Source of the DNA: Pyrenopolyporus hunteri | Taxonomy: Eukaryota > Ascomycota > Sordariomycetes > Xylariales > Hypoxylaceae | Direction of reading: 5' to 3' | Length of the DNA stretch: 64,000 nucleotides | Assembly: GCA_902806595.1 (NCBI GenBank) | Contig: CADCXC010000003.1 | Location: 3,348,001 to 3,412,000, forward strand | Shown here: piece by piece, positions 12,390 through 25,500 of the stretch | Numbering within the stretch: position 1 is the stretch's first letter | How the letters are laid out: every line of letters begins with the position of its first letter | Program-made: the position numbers and the translations under genes | Notes under the pieces: model-generated | What the model was told of the DNA's origin: nothing | The model's input: the letters and a program-made list of their open reading frames with translations, nothing else | Databases searched by the model: none

Positions 12390-14159
12390 CTAGGCGGTAT
12401 CCCACAAGCCGGAGGCTACGGGATCCGGCGAGTGCGTGATGCCATCGGTGAAATTGCTCATGTTCCAGTAAGAAGAGTCGTCTTCCATCAGAGGGAAGAC
12501 CGAGCTGCTCTCGTCGAAGGACGACTGGGTGGAGAGCAGCTTGCTCGCGGCCGTGGTGTTCTTGAACTGGTCGAAGTCGAGGTGGCTGCTCAGGTCGTTG
12601 GCGGCGAGCATGCTCTGCGACATACCCATGTAGCTGCTCGCGGCGCTGTTCCCGAAGCCGTCAAACTGCGGCTCGCTAAACGCGGAGGCGAAATCTTCCG
12701 TTTCGGACACGTCCCCCGAGTTGGACGTCAGGGTCGGCTCCGTGGAACCGCCGAAGTCGAGTCCCATGTACGACTGGGCTTGGTCGAAACTCGAGGGCGT
12801 CAAGCTGTCGCCCTTGAGCTCCAGGCCGTCGTATTGCGCCCAGTCGACCGAGGCCGCGCTCAGGCCGGCGCTAAACATGGGTGGTTCATAATCGGAAACG
12901 CCGGAAAAGAGATCGAACGATGAGGAAAATTCGGGGTAGCGGATGTTGGAGATGCTGGATAGGTCCAACGGTGGCAACTGGCCGTTGAGCTGCTGCAACG
13001 TCGAGTTGCCGTCGATCGAAGGCGAATCCTGCGCGGACTTGACCAGGCGTGGGCCTCGGTCGGGGGATGAGGAGCCGGTCGTCCGGGAACGGTCGACGGA
13101 CTTGGTTCCTAGGCTGCTCGTGCTGGCGGTCCTATGCATGGACGAGCCGCGATTTATGGTATAGGGGCCACTCTTCTGCGAGGCCTTCGTATGCCTCTGG
13201 GGGGGTTTGTGGTGGCCGTTCTCGTCGAAGCTCAGGACGGGCTCGGAGGGGGCCGTGTTCGTGCGCCGTCGACGGGGGGTAGCCTTGGGCTTGGTCTGGT
13301 GAGATTCCGTTTCGACGTCGGAATCGGATTCGGGGACCGTGTCGAGGGCAGGCTCTTTCTTGTGGGAGCAAGTACATCGACCTCCGTGGTTGCAACAGCA
13401 GCTGTCTGGACCGGGCAAACGGATCTCAAAGGTCAGACACGCAGGTCTTTTACACGTAGAACAACGACAACATGAACGAGAACAACAATCTTGGAGGCGT
13501 CTTTGGACGGGGAAAATGCCGCTCACCCTTATGACCTTCAACCGTCTGCTTCAGATGGGCGCATTTGTGCGTCTTTTCGCCGCAGTCGCATTTGACGTGG
13601 GATGACCGCGACTTGCGCATGGCGCGACAGTGCTGGCATTGCGACACAGGACGGCCCTTCTTATTGATGTGCTGGAGCGGGCGATCTAAACGAGTTGCGA
13701 AGACGTGTAAGTGAGCAGTTTCCGAATCGCAACGAGCTGATATATGTGTGTATGTGTGGATGTGAATATGTATGTGTATGCGTACGTGTATGCGTGTGGG
13801 TGTGTGTGTGTTGGGGGGCTTGCTGTAGAATAAGTGTAAATATCTAAGCTGATCCCTAATTACCCTTATTCACGTGCCTCCATCGTCTACCGTGCCATCT
13901 CTTTTCCCTGGGAACGCCCACGACGATAGTCGGCCTATCTAGTGCCCCGCGGTGGTAGTTGAATGTGAGTGGGCTTGGCGACGGACGAGGGGAGCAGAAG
14001 GTGAGGGAGGGAGGGAGGGATTAAGAAAAGCAAAATAGAGATACATTTGAAAATGCAGCAGTAATTGCGCTCTCACTACTCACCTGCGTGTTGGCAATTG
14101 CTAACCCGGTGTCCTCTCACACAAGCTTCGCAGGCCCATTTCTCGCCGTCGATTAACAT
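12390..14159 (-). CDS. Copper-fist transcription factor
   Basis: Three exons are inferred on the minus strand: 14159-14084, 13685-13527 and 13405-12390, giving 416 residues. The N terminus is a textbook copper fist: MLIDGEKWACEACVRGHR with C10, C13, C22 and H24, then a GRP minor-groove motif at 36-38 (HINKKGRPVSQC). More Cys clusters follow, including KCDCGEKTHKC and, across the second splice, DSCCCNHGGRCTC, the type of Cu(I)-binding cluster found in Mac1/GRISEA/Cuf1 proteins. The remainder is Ser-rich and acidic, consistent with an activation region. It probably activates high-affinity copper uptake genes when copper is low. Which subtype it is remains inference. The first intron is unusually long (398 bp) and carries a TG tract. 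Confidence 0.92.
13745..13812 (+). repeat. TG-rich microsatellite in first intron of copper-fist gene
   Basis: Alternating TG/TATG dinucleotides (about 65 bp) lie wholly inside the 398 bp intron 13686-14083. On the transcribed strand they read as a CA tract. Confidence 0.8.
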
Positions 14160-17100
14160 TGTGCTGTTTGGTCAAGGCTGGAACGAGTTGCGATGACCGT
14201 GGGTTTTGCGCTTGGTTTGCGAACCGATTGGCATTCAACGAACGCTAGACACAATCAAAAGTTCGGACGGGATCAAAGGAGCGGTGGGCGCTCAATGAAC
14301 GGGCGAATCGAGGCTGGGCTGGGAAACGCCGGGAAACGCTGGGGGGACGCGAGCGTCAAGGGACCAACAAAGGCCCGAGGGTAGCGAATTGGTGAATTGG
14401 CAGCTAATAAGCTTAGTAGATTGCGTTGCAACGAACCGGGGGAGGCGCTGCGATGGGGATCTGGTAAGTGGTAAGGTTATGGAGCGAATCCCTCATGCAC
14501 GCATCTCCAAGGGAGGTAAGTAATAAAAAGTAAGGGCAGAGGCGGACCAACACAACAGGCTCGAAACGAAACAAGGCGAGATAATAAAATCGGTATGCGA
14601 GGCGCGCCGGCGGCTTGGGCGACGCCGTACGAAACGTGTATATACCGGTAAGTGTTGTATATGGGGGATTCCAGTCTAAGGCCGAGGCTGGACCGGAGCG
14701 AGAGACCGCTTTGGTGATGTGAATAAGTGAAATGAAAAAGCAAATAAGGAAGAAAGATGCACCTGTCTACCTAGGTAAGAAGAATGAATATGATCGGAGT
14801 GAGTGGAGATTTGCTTTTTTTTCTTCGCTTGGAAAATTCTTTTTTTAGTTGAGGCGGTTGTGGTTTGAGAACTCTCTTGTCTCTTCTCTCTCTTTTTTTT
14901 TCTTTTTAATTCCCCGTCAACGGAGCCGCAAAAAAAAAAAAAAAAAGGTCAATCGAGTTTCAATGGTAATTCTTTGGCGCGGTGATCATCCGTCGGCACC
15001 AGCACCAGAAGCACCAAGGGCTGGCTAGACTGCACAGTGCAGCAAGATTGGCTCTCGGCGGTGCTATGCGGCTAATACAGTCTGACCGGGAAAAGGCCCT
15101 GCCTCTTATGGGGACTATCGGAAATGGATGACTGAGTTGGGTGCAAGTCGTCTTGACAGGAAGCTCCCAGTCGCAACTAACCGGCCTGTCAGTAGGATAA
15201 GGAGAATGAGTTAAACTCGGACTGGTCTAAGCTAAGGTCTAAGCCGGGCTCGACTGTCAGGGGCTAAAAGGCAGAGGTATACTGTATAGGTATACCTTGT
15301 GTATGTGTCGTGTTAGACAAACGCTGCGACGGTTGAATTTGGTTGAGTTTGGTTGTGAATGAGAGCAGGCAAGACAGACGGAAGCATTCGGCTTGAAGGG
15401 GGGGAACGTGGGAGGTTTAAAGAGTCGAGTTCAAGGACTGGTTGGCCAGGTCGAGGTGGTAGGTGGGCAGGCTTATCATCAACTTAGTGGGATGAAGAAC
15501 CGTACGTAGAGAGAAGAGTTGAAAGTAGAAGCCCAAAGCGAGAGAGAAAAAGTACTTAGTCCTTCTACAGCAAACCTAGCCGGGAATATACTTGTTGATG
15601 GATGTCATCACGGGCTAATGGCGCCCCAGGCCTGGCTAACAATGACGGAGCTCATGGATTGGCTGGGGGGTGGGAACTACCCGCCTGATTTGGTCTGGGA
15701 ACGTTTCTTAGAATCCAGGTGATGAAGCACGGTAATACTCAAGTAGGCAAAGGACGAAGAAGGGGGAAAAGGGGAAAAAAAAAAAAAAAAAAAGGTGGGC
15801 TCGCAAACGAAAGTCTTGACTGTGTAGGTAGTGCGAACAGAGTCTAGCTAGCTAGCCAGGTAGGTAGGTAGCTACCTAGGTAGGCATGTACAACATATCC
15901 GCGCTTGCGGCTTGCTGGGTTGTATGTGGGTATGTATGTACATACACATACAAGATGTGTAGATTGAGAGCCAAGGCTTTCCATCCCCCCAAGACCATAC
16001 CAAGAGTGAATCTCTGGGCATTACATCGGCGTTGGGAGGAACTTCAACCCACGCCGAGCCCAGCCAGTCGCAAGCTGTGCTTCCTCAGCCTACCTGGCCC
16101 GCCCCTACTTTGTTAGCTTCGATTTGGGAGGCCAGGTAGGGGGGGGAAAGACGGGGGGGGACTCGCAGACGAAAAGTCCGCCAAGGGCGGGATCACCTAC
16201 AGGTGGACGACAGGGGTGGTTTCATGCCGCAATGGAATTAGAAAAAAGCGTTTCCGTTGCGGACGTCGTAGGCGTTGTGGGCGTTGTAGGCGCACGGAGT
16301 AGTGGGATGGGCTAGGTACTCGTCTGTTCCTGTGGCCCTTTTCTGTGGCCCTATTTATGCAAGACTATTCATTAATTCATCGACAGTATTATTTTGTTTC
16401 CCACTCAACCAGCTCCGGGTAGGTTGGCTGCCCCTTAGCTTAAAACCCACCGGCTTGTCTTTCCTCTTGTAGGAATATTGATATTTACGGTAAACTGGAC
16501 GGTTTGCTCGAACCAAGAATACCCGCGCTCTCGTTGTTTTCGTCTTCCTTTTTTCTTGTTTTCTTCTTTCCCCCTTTTTTTCTTTTCCTTCTTTTCCTAT
16601 TGCCTTCTTTGGCCCTGGTCACAGCCGGTAATTCTCAGTTATGGGCTCTACCGAATTCGGCTTGGATTTGTAGCGGGTGTATTGATAGCTTGGAAGGGTA
16701 CTCCCTACTACACATCTTACCTGTATATGTGCATATTATTTTAGGATCTGATTCACAGCTGCGCATCTCTTTTCTTGGCACATGAGCCTGCCCACATGCG
16801 GGTTGAACTGTGGTGTAAGTCGGTCATTGTATTCGGGAATCGCGGGTCATTCCGAAGCCTCGTTAACCTAGCCATTAATACATACCCATGTACCTACTTT
16901 AAGGCCGTAGAGTACAACACATACCTACAAATTATAGGTCCGGTGCTAAATCTAAGTTGACTTACAGCCGTTCATGATTACAGCAGATTCTCAGCACGCC
17001 CGCCGTCTTGGCCCTTGGCGAATGGTATCGAAGCGGTTTCCAATAAGCCGATCCGCTACGTGTGTATACGTATGCTGTGTACGAATAGCCTTGGCGAAAT

Positions 17101-18235
17101 GGCTATACATAGGCAATATCTTCTCATTCTCGGCGATCGTGGACGTGACACGGCTGAGATGAGCAGGAGAAATAGAGACTTCGCTGAAGCTCGCGGCGGG
17201 AATCCAGCAACGCCGGTCATCCGGGATGGCTTCGCTTTAATCCTGAAGGAACGGCGAGCCGAACCCTTATCTCCTTTGCTGACGGAGATCGATTGCTTCG
17301 TAGCGAATACTTATCCGAGTCGTGGCGGATGTCCATACATCCATCCCTCGGCCGCAGAACCTCATACAAGGAATGCATACCTGTCTACCTGTCTACCTAC
17401 CTACCTACCTATTTACCTACCTACCTACCTACCTACCTCACATAGTGTCCAAGAGCTTGGCTGCCAAGAGTTTCGTGTCAATTGATATTACACGTTTCTC
17501 CCAGGACTTGCAGACCCGGAAGCCTAGCGATGCGACAGTGGTTTGAGTCAATTTGCCAACCAGCGTCTCGAGGCGTATGGCAAAATTGAAGGCCAAGCTC
17601 GGGGGCTCGTTCGAAGTACTTTCAGGCGGAGAATGGCAACGACTAGATTTATCTTTTTTGGTAAGTCCGGATACGACAGGGGCTAATTGCCATGGCTCTT
17701 GAATTCCACATATATCAGACACTTAATACACTTAATACACCGTATAACGATATTCATCCCTGGGGTTTGGACGAGACTGATGCATGGATCCCTAGAAGGG
17801 CCGTCCCGTCCTCGGTTTAGATTTTATATACTACCTAGGTATCACCTAACCGTGAACTTGGATGTTCGCCGACGGAGAGGAATATGACGGTTGAAACGAA
17901 TTTACGAATAGGTATTAGCAGTGGGCTTGAACAAGGTCCTCGGCAAACGGGTGCGTTCGGTCTCGTTGCCGGAAGACATATTCGGCTGTCCGAACGACGA
18001 TCGCCTGCCACGACCGGAAAGTCCGAATCGTTAGGGTCCATCTGACATTCTAGTGTTCGGTAGGATGCGAAACGACCGGAACCTTTAGCTGGCTAGACTA
18101 GATATGTAGGTAGGAATAGGTAGACAAATTAAGCAGAGACAGACGAAGGTAAGATGGCCACGGAAGGGAAAGTGGACGCCAATCTCTCGGCGATAACAAC
18201 TACCTAATGGATACCCGTTTCAGGATGCGTGTGTA

Positions 18236-18273
<38 letters not shown>

Positions 18274-19171
18274 GTGTAAGAGGCGAATGGAAGGATTCTA
18301 TTACTGTAAATATCAAAGTAAGTACCTCTTAGGTACCTAGGTATATAATGCTGTGAGCGATCTTCATGTTGCTACCTATATATATACGGTAACGGTAACA
18401 CAAAACAGTTTCCAAACGCTAAGGCCCAGAAAAGAAGACCAAAGAACGGGAAAAAAAGTTGGCTACCTACCTAGGTACCTGGTGTATTAAGCAGACACCC
18501 AAACCCCCCCGGTCCCCTCGGCGCACTTAATCTTACAGGCGCGGGATACGGAGCCTTTGTCGCACACACCGTAATACTGACATCAGTGGATTTTGTAGCT
18601 GGCCGCTGCAGGCGCCATTGATGTATCTATTGTACTATGGTAGCGGGAGCTACGGAGTTGTACTTAGGTTCCTACACCTCGATGGCAACCTGTCTCCTCA
18701 CAAGTCCGGGGTTCACACACTACATGTACCTACTCGTAGGCACCTAACACTAACACTTTGACTACCTAGGTAGGTACCTATGGAATACTCTATATACATA
18801 TATGTACCTAGGTAACACTTGGACACACACTAATACCCAGGGTACACACGCCAATACGCCAATACGTCAATACGCTACCTAATAGATTATAAGAATTACT
18901 TGAAGGCCTTATGTAAGGCCTATACAGGAGTGGGCTTGTCTCCGCGCCCTGGAAATTAGTTACGTGCATGACTACCACGCAATTGTTGATTGATTCGAAC
19001 TGAGGAATGCTGACCAGAAACATGCTGGTATGAAATCAGAAGAACAATGACAACAGCTTACTACGTACATGAAGAATAACGCATTTCTACCATGGCTACC
19101 TTACGGGTACCTTATCTAGCTCGGGTATGCAGGTCTGATGTACATAGGTATTGTAAGTACATATATAGGTA
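14160..19171. other. Gene-poor intergenic region, part 1
   Basis: Upstream of the copper-fist gene there is no convincing coding region for about 13 kb. This part holds the copper-fist promoter, poly-A runs (14931-14946, 15777-15793), TAGG/CCTA arrays at 15852-15890, 17383-17430, 18320-18345, 18462-18482 and 18760-18815, and a TG then GA tract at 18232-18272. Frames are short and lack family resemblance. Confidence 0.5.
17386..17435 (+). repeat. CCTA tandem array
   Basis: About 50 bp of CTAC/CTGT tetranucleotides (mostly CTAC), the longest uniform member of the tetranucleotide family in this region. Confidence 0.85.
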
Positions 19172-19566
19172 CAGTGGGTTGTAAAAAGTTCCTACCCGGT
19201 GGCTTGTACTAGATACCCCCGTGAATTAAATATCCCCACTACTTAAAAGTAATTTTTTACCTTTCAACCTTCAATTTATTACATATTATACGAAGCTATT
19301 TCGAATTTTTTAATTATAATGCGTGGAAAGGAATTATCCCTTGAAATTAATAGGCTATTGATAGGTCTATATTACGATTGCTATCTAATTCTATGCCGCA
19401 TAAGGTTGCAGCTGTAATCAAAGTTAATAAGTGGTATACGAAATATTGATAAAGTGGGTTTTTTATATCGCATTTATACGGTATATATATATATTTAATA
19501 GCTGTAACTAAATTGCGGGGTGTACCGTGTACAGATCAGCGGGTAGGAACTTTTTACAACCCACTG
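19172..19566. mobile_element. MITE, Tc1/mariner-like, 395 bp, perfect TIRs
   Basis: Terminal inverted repeats at 19172-19198 and 19540-19566 are identical over 27 bp. They begin CAGTGGGTTGTAAAAAGTTC, and a weaker inverted match continues inwards for roughly another 35 bp. TA flanks both ends (19170-19171 and 19567-19568), and GGTA repeats lie outside. The interior is AT-rich and non-coding. The ends share the CAGTG start and an AAAAAG block with the MITE at 3362-3850 but otherwise differ, so this is a separate family of the same superfamily. Confidence 0.9.
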
Positions 19567-22500
19567 TAGGTAGGTAGGTACGTTAGGTACTTACATGTAG
19601 ATAACCCACTGTATCGTACATGTATGACGTCCCAAAATCCCAATATCATGAACGGGCATGTAGGGACTCGTATACACTGGTGCCCAGCCCTATTCTAATT
19701 TAGGCGATGCAAGAATATGTATGCAAGCCCAGGTACATACATAGGTGCTCACCTGTATATGATTAGAAGAAAAGATGTCCATGGAAGATCGATACCGTTG
19801 GCCGGGCCGATAGAACGATTTGAATGTTACTACATGTAGGTCCCATTGAAGCCACCGAATACTTAGGTACTAGCCTAGCTCCGTTTACATTGCTCAAGCG
19901 CCCCGATGGCCCAGTTTCCTTGATTTCATTACATGCACCTCTTTCTGTGGTGAAGGTGCATGTGGTGAGGTACCGAGATGGTTATCATAGGTACATTGAT
20001 GTATGTAGGTACCTGGGTATGCAGTGGGCAGCTACCTGCATGTAGGTGTACTCATGTACATGTGTACCTGCCTCAGGTACTTTATTCCCTACATTCACAC
20101 TTACCAAATTCACCCAAGCTGTTAAGCTATTTTATTATGAATTATGAATTATTTTTATTCCTAATTTTCTTCCTTCTTCCACTCTCCCACTTCAATTCCA
20201 CTACGCTCTTTTTCCTCTCTGCACCGAATCCACCCCCATCCAAGCCAGATTGCACGTCACGATGCCGTGAAAATTTTCTCTTGTGTCTCTCTGTCTCCCT
20301 CTGTCTCCCTCTCCCCTCTCCTCCCCTCAGCCCACCGAAGAATATCCTACCTCATTCCCTCCTACCTGCCCACCTTCAGCGCCTCTGATCAATTTTTCAT
20401 CTGCCCGATTCCTATTCCTACGTCCATGGATGCCTTACCCTCATCGTTGATATTGCTAGCTAACCCGACTTCCTCCGGCCCCCTTCCATCGAATTTCTTC
20501 CTTTGCAGCAATAACTGATAACTGTTGTGCTACGCTGCAATCGAAGGCATCATCCAGCTTACCGGGTTGCTGTCGAGTCATCGTTTATGAGGTCCAACTC
20601 CCGCCGGTCCATACTACGAGGGAGTGCAACGCCAGACTTATTCCGCGCGCCTATCCATCCTGGCAGTAATCCCAGTGCTCGCTGGCCTCTCCTATCACTC
20701 CAGCAACCAGCTCATCTCTGCTTTGCTTTCAGCCTCTTACCTACCTTCAACGTAGTCTGCCTGCTTGTCACACTGCAGTAGTTCATCTTGAAGCGAGAAT
20801 TGCAACTAGGTTTACTCATGCGGTCGCTTCCTCCAACCTTTGGCAGCTCCAACTTGCAGCGCTGTGACAAGGAGCGTGCTCAGAATTATCAGTTGTCAGT
20901 ATACCTGTTAACATAGGCCAAGAGGGCTCCCATGTGAGTGGAAAAGCGGCCTATCGCGCTCTCCTGGTTTGTTGATTTCAAGGGAGCGCTTGGGTTTGTC
21001 CGACTGCACGTCGACCCAACCAGGCTAGAATCCTTGTGTGTCCATCTGTAGCGGCGTGTTCGCCCCTTCGGGTTGGGCTTGCGCTGCTTTTTTATTATCT
21101 TTTTATTTTTATTTTTATTTTTGTTTTCGCTGGAATGTGCAACTGCACAAGCGCATTGCCATGTCAACATACCATTCGGTTGTGGCCCGGCATGGCGGAT
21201 TTCCCCAGATACCCAACACAACTCCTTCGGGGACCGCCATAATCGCGGCGTCACAAGACCATCTTAGTGGCTGCTACCACACCCAGACTTGGCAGCGAGT
21301 AACGCACTGGACTGGACCCCTGGATCTGACCTGGCCCCCCTAACAAGCCTGTCGATGCCGACACCAAGGTGGGTGTCACCCTTACGGTCGCAGTTCCCAT
21401 GTCGAAACACCTCAGTCATTGTCGCTTATTACCACGTATGATCTACCAACGGGGTGGGCACAAGGTCCCTTGATTGATAGCGCTGCGAGAGGAGAAGCAG
21501 AAGGGATGAAGCTCTGCCACGGTTCGTCGTCGGCTCGCTGGGTTGCGAATGGTACCGTATCGCTCGTAATACCCGCATATGGTATATCGAGGGCGTCGTC
21601 AAGGACCCTGGAGCCGGGAGGCTTGATTAAGCAAGTTGAACCGCCAATGCGACAAATCCTATATCCCATTTCTTTACTGGACCCCACGTTTTCGGCCGTT
21701 ACTTATTGTCCCTAGTCTGTTTTCGGGATCGGCCATTCGAAGGTGTCTCGCACGTCGTGAGAAGTAGGAGCGAGCAGATCTTTGCGGCTTAAGTGACGAA
21801 CGACTCGGGCTAACTCGGAATTACAGGACCCAATACCCAATAACCTAGGGGTAATCTCCAAGGTCCCTGACTTGGAAGCACCCAGCCCTTTGGATTCCCA
21901 AGTATACCCGTCCCGTGTTTCTACGAGACTTCTAGAAGCTCGCCTTGTCCAGCTCTCTTACAGTCTAGCTGACTGAAAAATACGCAATCGCCATACTGTG
22001 CGGCGTATGAGTTCTCCAGGCGTTCATGCATCCCTCGCAGCAAAAGCGACAGCGCCCCTCCGGCATTCTTGATCCTTACCAGTTCATTCTCTCGTGGTAA
22101 CCCACGACCTAACAGATATAACTATACCTATACGGCCATCCCTAGGTTTAGGGTTAGTCGTTTTCTCTAGTTCCGCAATACTTGCGATTATATCGCTTGC
22201 TTGTTATTCTGTCCGTCGCCTGCACATGCCAGGAGCAGCAATATGCTTTTTCCTGGGCCTCGCAACGAATGATAAATCTGATATGTGAGCAGACGACGAA
22301 GCCTTGCATATCTACAACCTCTCTATGCAGAGTATGTGCAGGCCTGACAGCACGGATTTACTGACGATGATTGGCGAAGGCAAGATATCAGACCGGGAGT
22401 CTACGACACCTCCCACGCGTGAGAATCTATCTCCTTACCATGCATTCGGCACTAGCTGGCTCATCCCCCCCATAAGTGCCACATCCTTTACATGGTCGAA

Positions 22501-25500
22501 ATCTCGTCGGAACAAAGACAAATCAGCCCCAGGCGCACCTGTCCCAGCTAATATTTTGTTTCCTTCGTTCTATTGGGCGAAGCTCACAACCACGCAATTT
22601 CAATGCAACTTATAAGACACCCTTTAAGTTACACCCCCATGACTTCCCCGCTTTCGTTGGATATCTTCCAAAGCTTGATTTTGCCGATTTGAGCCATCAT
22701 TGCCCAAGAAGCTGGTGCTGGACTCTATTCGCCGACTCTTCGTAGGCTCGCGGAATTCCACGGCTTGCGTATTCAGAGGATGATGAATCTGCAACGTATT
22801 GACACCCTACTACAGCGGAGCTTCGGAATTCAGATGTCGGATCATTTATGTGGGTTTCTTTTCTTCAACTCGATTAACTGGTTGGCCGGCCGTGGGTACT
22901 TGGTTCAAGACCAACCCAAGAGCAGTCACGCTCTTCGGATTTGGCATGTCGCTATTAGCTCCTCGTTGGCTCGTATCAATATCTAGAAATCTAACACCGA
23001 GATGGCGAGCGCAAGTGTGCCTGCTGGATCTTGTGAGACACCAAAAACTCCAGACCATGCCAGTCATACGTTCTATACGTAAATCGGCATTCGCAATTCA
23101 ACCTATTGATGCGAGTGTTTTCGCTCCTGGCAAAGATCAAAATACGAACCCGTTGCTGGGCGCCTGGACTGGAGAGGTCGTATTGAATCTCATTGAGAGT
23201 CCGGGAATCAGTTGAGGTCACATTATTTCGGCATTAATTCCGGTTTCGTTCTGTTTGGCATGGTATAACCTTGCTACGATCCCGTCAGATTGGGCTTCTA
23301 CCAGAGTTTGTGTAGATCGCCCTACTAAAGTCGATGGGGGAAGCGTCCCTGCTGAGCTGATACACGAGGCTTATGAGCCACTGTTATACGTCCTTATAGT
23401 CCTTGGCCGTACCTAGTGAAACTGCATCCTCCGGGGGGCGGTGATCGGAAGGGCTGGACCATGCGGCTACGATGGGACGCGCCATTATCTAATTCTATTT
23501 CAAAACACAAATGTAATTTTTCATCACGCTTCGCTACAAACCGCGGACGGGAATAAAGCCGCGAAGCTGTAAGACGGGCTCTTCCCGACGCTACGGAGCG
23601 AGTGCCCTCATGCAATCCCGTAAACGCGCCCACACCATTTCAGCATTATGACATGGTTATCAGCCACCAGTCGACTGTTCTATCAACTCCGCTTGGCCGC
23701 TGACTCTGCCCAGAGCGCCCCTAGATCCTCAGAGATCTGTTCTTGGCATCAACGGAAAGTGATTTGATTTGTCTTCGCCACTTTAACCTTGCAAGGCCTC
23801 TCTCGAGTAGGCCCCGGGTGGATAGGAAATCAGATACACGAGTAGCAAAGTGTGTCTGTCATATTAGTTAGGGTAGTAGTGAGGCTTTGGTGATAAGCAA
23901 GGTTTGCGGTGGGTAACCCATATGTTTTTAGAGCGCGGGTTTGTAATGAGGTGCAAGACGCATACCTACCTCACGTACATACCCATCTGGGTGCCTATAG
24001 GTGCCCTAGTCGCCCAGAAATCCAAGACGCTAAGAAAACGTGGTCTGGGATGGCAAATAAGATGGATATCGCGGGTAGGCGACTATCAACCAATGCTGTC
24101 GTCGTAAACCCTGTTCAAAGCTGACGCTAGGAGTAATTCTCTCAACAGAACCAACCCGCAACCCAGACGGACCGGAGCGGGCTCCTTGATAAGTAAGTAT
24201 CGTACCCCAGACTACAATTCGCCGGACAAGTTTTAAAAAATAAGCCTACGGATGCGGGCCTTAGGTTCCGTAGCCTTATGCTCATGTCAAGTGACTACAC
24301 GACGTAGTATCCGAAATAGTGAGATAGACGCGCGGGCGGCATCGACTCGGGTACCTAAGTTTAGCTAAGCTTTCATCGACACTACATATGTGGGGAAGGG
24401 GGGGAGTTGGTTTCTGGATACATTTTTGAATTACGTACCTATATCCCACCGTCTAGATTATTCCTCTCTACTCTCTTCCCCTCCCCCCCTTTTTTTCTCT
24501 CCCCCGTCGGCCACCTCCATCAGCACCTAGGTAGAGGCTGGGGTAGGTCATAAGAGACAAGATAGGCTGAGCTGGTCAGCCATTATCTGCGGGGTTGCCA
24601 GTTCGTGTTTAGCTTTACCTAACCGACCACTCAGTCCTTCGCGCAATTCGCTACCGTGTCCCGGATGGCGAAGTGCTCCGGCCGGTGCTGTTGGTGAAGC
24701 TGTTTAAAGCCGGCTAGCGGAGGGTGACGAGTAACGCTAACCCGCAGTCGCATAATCCGAGAGAATGGGTGAGGTCTCCTTTGTGTGGGGATACTACCAC
24801 TCAGATTGCGACTCGCAAGGAGCTTGATCCAAGTAACGAAGTGTGATCCCTAGCGAACTTGGGCGTTGGGATGGCAAGGCTTCCCAATTCGAGACAAGCA
24901 CAACTCCGGGGAGCTTAATGCAGGCCGCCCCTTCTAGCAGGTGGGAGACTAATGCGGCTGTCAAAGATGTGATCTAGCCAAGAGCTGCACGCGATATTGG
25001 CTGCCGTTCCGAAGCATGTGCCTTCGGGGAGGAGGATATGCCCTACACGAGGAAACCTTGTTCGGCTCTACGAAGAGCATCATTCCCTAGAAACTGACTC
25101 CCTTGTCATTAAAACGAGCTATCTCTACGCACCACGAAGGAATCTGATTAGGTAGTTAGATATAACCCGAATAGGAATGAGTAACCCTTAGCTTTATTCC
25201 CGTCACAGAACGGAGCGGCGCGAACGTTCCCATCCAGCCGCCTCCGTATAAGACTCTTCTGTTAACCCCCCATCCCCGCGCCGGCGGCGACGCCCACGCC
25301 CAGGCCCTTCTTCATGATACGAGACTTGCTTTAGTGGAATACGCCGTGCCTTGGGCTGCAAGCCTGGACCGCGTCGAGAGCGTCCCTGAACGTGCCCGGA
25401 AGAGATTCTGAAGGACAGTGTAACGATAATACCGGAACTAACGGACGTGCTGCAAGCCCCTCCCTCCCCCTGCAACCATCTCTCTGTCTTCCCCCTCCCC

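Noticed and set aside
12372..12923. 183-residue plus-strand frame antisense to the copper-fist gene
   Set aside because: Mirror of GC-rich coding sequence; no independent motif.
17383..17430. CRISPR or telomere-like array
   Set aside because: Units are 4 bp with no spacers, and the repeat is CCTA rather than CCCTAA. It is a simple tetranucleotide array.
20889..21254. 121-residue minus-strand frame with NKNKNK run
   Set aside because: Driven by a TTTTTA microsatellite; no domain or intron-bounded extension found.
22799..23215. 138-residue plus-strand frame in the gene-poor stretch
   Set aside because: No recognisable motif, no splice-supported extension, ordinary length for chance.
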